The notes under the pieces were generated by a model. The model saw nothing but the letters and a program-made list of their open reading frames with translations. It searched no databases and had not been told where the DNA came from. A stretch of DNA of 5,808 nucleotides from JAAYGD01 sp964609995 (lineage in GTDB: Bacteria > Bacillota_I > Bacilli_A > RF39 > UBA660), in the NCBI GenBank assembly GCA_964609995.1, contig CAZSTI010000031.1, positions 1 to 5,808 of the forward strand, in the 5' to 3' direction. This document shows positions 4,786-5,808 of this stretch, piece by piece; the first letter of the stretch is position 1; every line of letters begins with the position of its first letter. Position numbers and translations under genes: made by a program.

Positions 4786-5601
4786 GTGGGAAGAGGAATT
4801 ATGAAGCCCTTTACTGTACATTTTGGTACAATGGGAAGTGCTAAAACAGCATTATTATTGATGAAAAACTATAATTATGCAGTTGATAAAGGAAAAGAAG
4901 TATTATTATTAAAGCCCAGTCTTGATAATAGATCTAAAAAAGGATTTATTGAATCAAGAGTTGGAATTAAAGCAGAAGCTTTAGAAATTGATAAAGAAAC
5001 AAATATAATAGAATTAATAGAATCTCTTGAAAATAAACCGGAATTTATAATGGTTGATGAAATTCAATTTTTTCCTTCTAAGCAAATACTACAATTAAAA
5101 CAATTAACTATACAAAAAGAGAATCCTATTACAGTTGATGTATATGGATTAAAAAATAATTTTAAAGGTAATTTGTTTGGAGAAGAAGATGGTTCTATGG
5201 CAACAGTATTTGCACTTGCAACTAGTCTTGAACAAGTGCCTTGCTTATGTGCTTGTGGTAATCAAGCAACTCATGTAGCGAGATTTACTCCCGAAACTTG
5301 GGAAATTCAAAAGACAGGCGAAGAGATATTGGTGGGAGGAAACGAAAGATATGTTTCTGTATGTTATAGATGTTTTAATGAAGATTATATACCTAGATCA
5401 ACTCGAATAGCATTAATTAAAGACGCTATATCTTTAACTATAGATCCAGTAAAAAAAGAAGAGTTAGAAAAACAATATGAAATAGAAAATGAATTGTACT
5501 TAAAGGAAGAAATTGAATATTTACAAAATCAAATTGATGAAAATAATGAAAAAATATTAATTTTAAAATTAAAAACCAATGATCATACACAAATATTTTA
5601 A
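4786..5601 (+). CDS. tdk: Thymidine kinase (type II) with a C-terminal coiled-coil extension
   Basis: The enzyme would phosphorylate thymidine to dTMP with ATP in the pyrimidine salvage pathway. Landmarks of the TK1-like family appear in order: P-loop GTMGSAKT (14-21), KPSLDNR (43-49) with SRVG (57-60), Walker B VDEIQFF (90-96), YGLKNNFKGNLF (120-131), a cysteine cluster CLCACG (153-158), then the lasso loop GGNERYVSVCYRCF (184-197). Cysteines 193 and 196, with the earlier cluster, would bind the structural zinc. The first cluster is C-x-C-x-C, where the family usually has C-x2-C. The P-loop has Ala where Gly is usual. At 271 residues it is about 60-70 longer than typical. The excess, from about 218, is a Glu/Lys-rich helix with heptad-like spacing (VKKEELEKQYEIENELYLKE, 222-241). 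GTG at 4786 is chosen because AGGAGG (4776-4781) lies 4 bases before it. ATG at 4801, giving MKPFTVHFG, fits family starts equally well but has only a weak, close AGAGGA. Confidence 0.88.
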   Translation: MGRGIMKPFTVHFGTMGSAKTALLLMKNYNYAVDKGKEVLLLKPSLDNRSKKGFIESRVGIKAEALEIDKETNIIELIESLENKPEFIMVDEIQFFPSKQILQLKQLTIQKENPITVDVYGLKNNFKGNLFGEEDGSMATVFALATSLEQVPCLCACGNQATHVARFTPETWEIQKTGEEILVGGNERYVSVCYRCFNEDYIPRSTRIALIKDAISLTIDPVKKEELEKQYEIENELYLKEEIEYLQNQIDENNEKILILKLKTNDHTQIF

Positions 5602-5638
5602 ATAATAAATTAGATGTATTAATAATAATAAAAAAAGT

Positions 5639-5666
5639 AAAAAACAATCATAATTAATTGTTTTTT
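5639..5666 (+). terminator. Intrinsic terminator after the thymidine kinase gene
   Basis: AAAAAACAAT (5639-5648) pairs with ATTGTTTTTT (5657-5666) around the 8-base loop CATAATTA, with further T-rich sequence after it. The stem is mostly A-U and has a single C-G pair, so it is weak. The A-run on the left would let it act on the opposite strand as well. It is unrelated to the two repeated terminator families upstream. Confidence 0.7.
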
Positions 5667-5724
5667 CTTTTTTTTATATTCATTTATTGATTTTTATTCT
5701 TTTTCTTTTCTTTATAAAAAAGGT

Positions 5725-5730
5725 TATTAT
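5725..5730 (+). promoter_or_regulatory. Possible -10 box for ssb
   Basis: TATTAT (5725-5730) lies 19 bases before the start codon and would place initiation near 5737, right at the ribosome binding site. No good -35 box exists; the upstream 50 bases are an almost pure pyrimidine run, mainly T. TATAAA at 5713-5718 is an alternative. A promoter is expected here because a terminator lies between this gene and the thymidine kinase. Confidence 0.35.
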
Positions 5731-5749
5731 CTGTTGGAAAGGAGAAAAC

Positions 5750-5808
5750 ATGCTAAATCAAATTGTTATTGTAGGTAGATTGGTTAGAGATCCAGAACTA
5801 AGAGAGAC
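5750..5808 (+). CDS. ssb: Single-stranded DNA-binding protein, N-terminus (truncated by window end)
   Basis: Nineteen codons are visible before the window ends: MLNQIVIVGRLVRDPELRE. This is the standard opening of bacterial SSB (first OB-fold strand with VGRL followed by a D-P-E-L-R turn). AAAGGAG (5738-5744) is 5 bases before the ATG. SSB coats single-stranded DNA in replication, recombination and repair. In most Firmicutes the main ssb sits between rpsF and rpsR. Here the upstream neighbour is thymidine kinase with no rpsF, so this may be a second, stand-alone ssb paralogue or reflect a rearranged ribosomal-protein locus. The downstream gene would decide. Confidence 0.85.
   Translation, partial: MLNQIVIVGRLVRDPELRE

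Noticed and set aside
4035..5601. Toxin-antitoxin or operon pairing of the unknown gene with the thymidine kinase
   Set aside because: They are separated by 100 bases containing a terminator and a promoter, and a thymidine kinase is not a plausible antitoxin.
5438..5647. 69-residue open frame on the - strand
   Set aside because: It is a Phe/Leu/Ile-rich shadow of the lysine-rich coiled-coil tail of the thymidine kinase, with no start signals.

Overview
This is a very AT-rich bacterial segment with all recognisable genes on the + strand. AGGAGG-type ribosome binding sites, sigma-A-like promoters, U-tract terminators, and family matches (EcsC/SHOCT-like protein, 'SufBD'-type HEAT protein, ABC-F, type II thymidine kinase, SSB) suggest a low-GC Firmicute or a close relative such as an uncultured gut Bacilli or Clostridia lineage. 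TGG encodes Trp and TGA ends the ABC-F gene with no sign of readthrough, so there is no evidence for the Mycoplasma code. I see no phage, IS, CRISPR, tRNA or rRNA.

Layout. (1) 1-765: the 3' part of a membrane-associated EcsC-like protein with an acidic repeat region and a C-terminal SHOCT motif. (2) 766-893: a structured 3' region ending in a terminator. (3) 899-1116: a perfect-consensus promoter, a 14-codon leader ORF, and a chain of mutually exclusive RNA hairpins ending in an intrinsic terminator just before (4) 1117-2718, an ABC-F ribosome-associated ATPase. Together these form a self-contained unit that looks like an antibiotic-inducible ribosome-protection gene controlled by transcription attenuation. 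(5) 2933-3364: a small HEAT-repeat-like protein. (6) 3436-3975: a lipoprotein of unknown function. (7) 4035-4685: an unrecognised cytosolic protein. (8) 4786-5601: a thymidine kinase with a C-terminal coiled-coil extension. (9) 5750-5808: the first codons of ssb.

The genes are punctuated individually and do not form one operon. Two families of near-identical terminators recur. Three copies of an AAGATTGAG/CTCAATCTT-type hairpin (864, 2803, 3363) follow genes 1, ABC-F and the HEAT gene. Two copies of a 39-bp terminator fused to an extended -10 promoter (3976, 4722) bracket the unknown gene 4035-4685. The ABC-F unit is likewise bracketed by two copies of the first family.

The strongest candidate for something new is the leader/attenuator of the ABC-F gene. 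Its pairings give a trp-like switch in which early ribosome stalling in the leader would free an antiterminator. The drug sensed and the resistance conferred cannot be read from the sequence.
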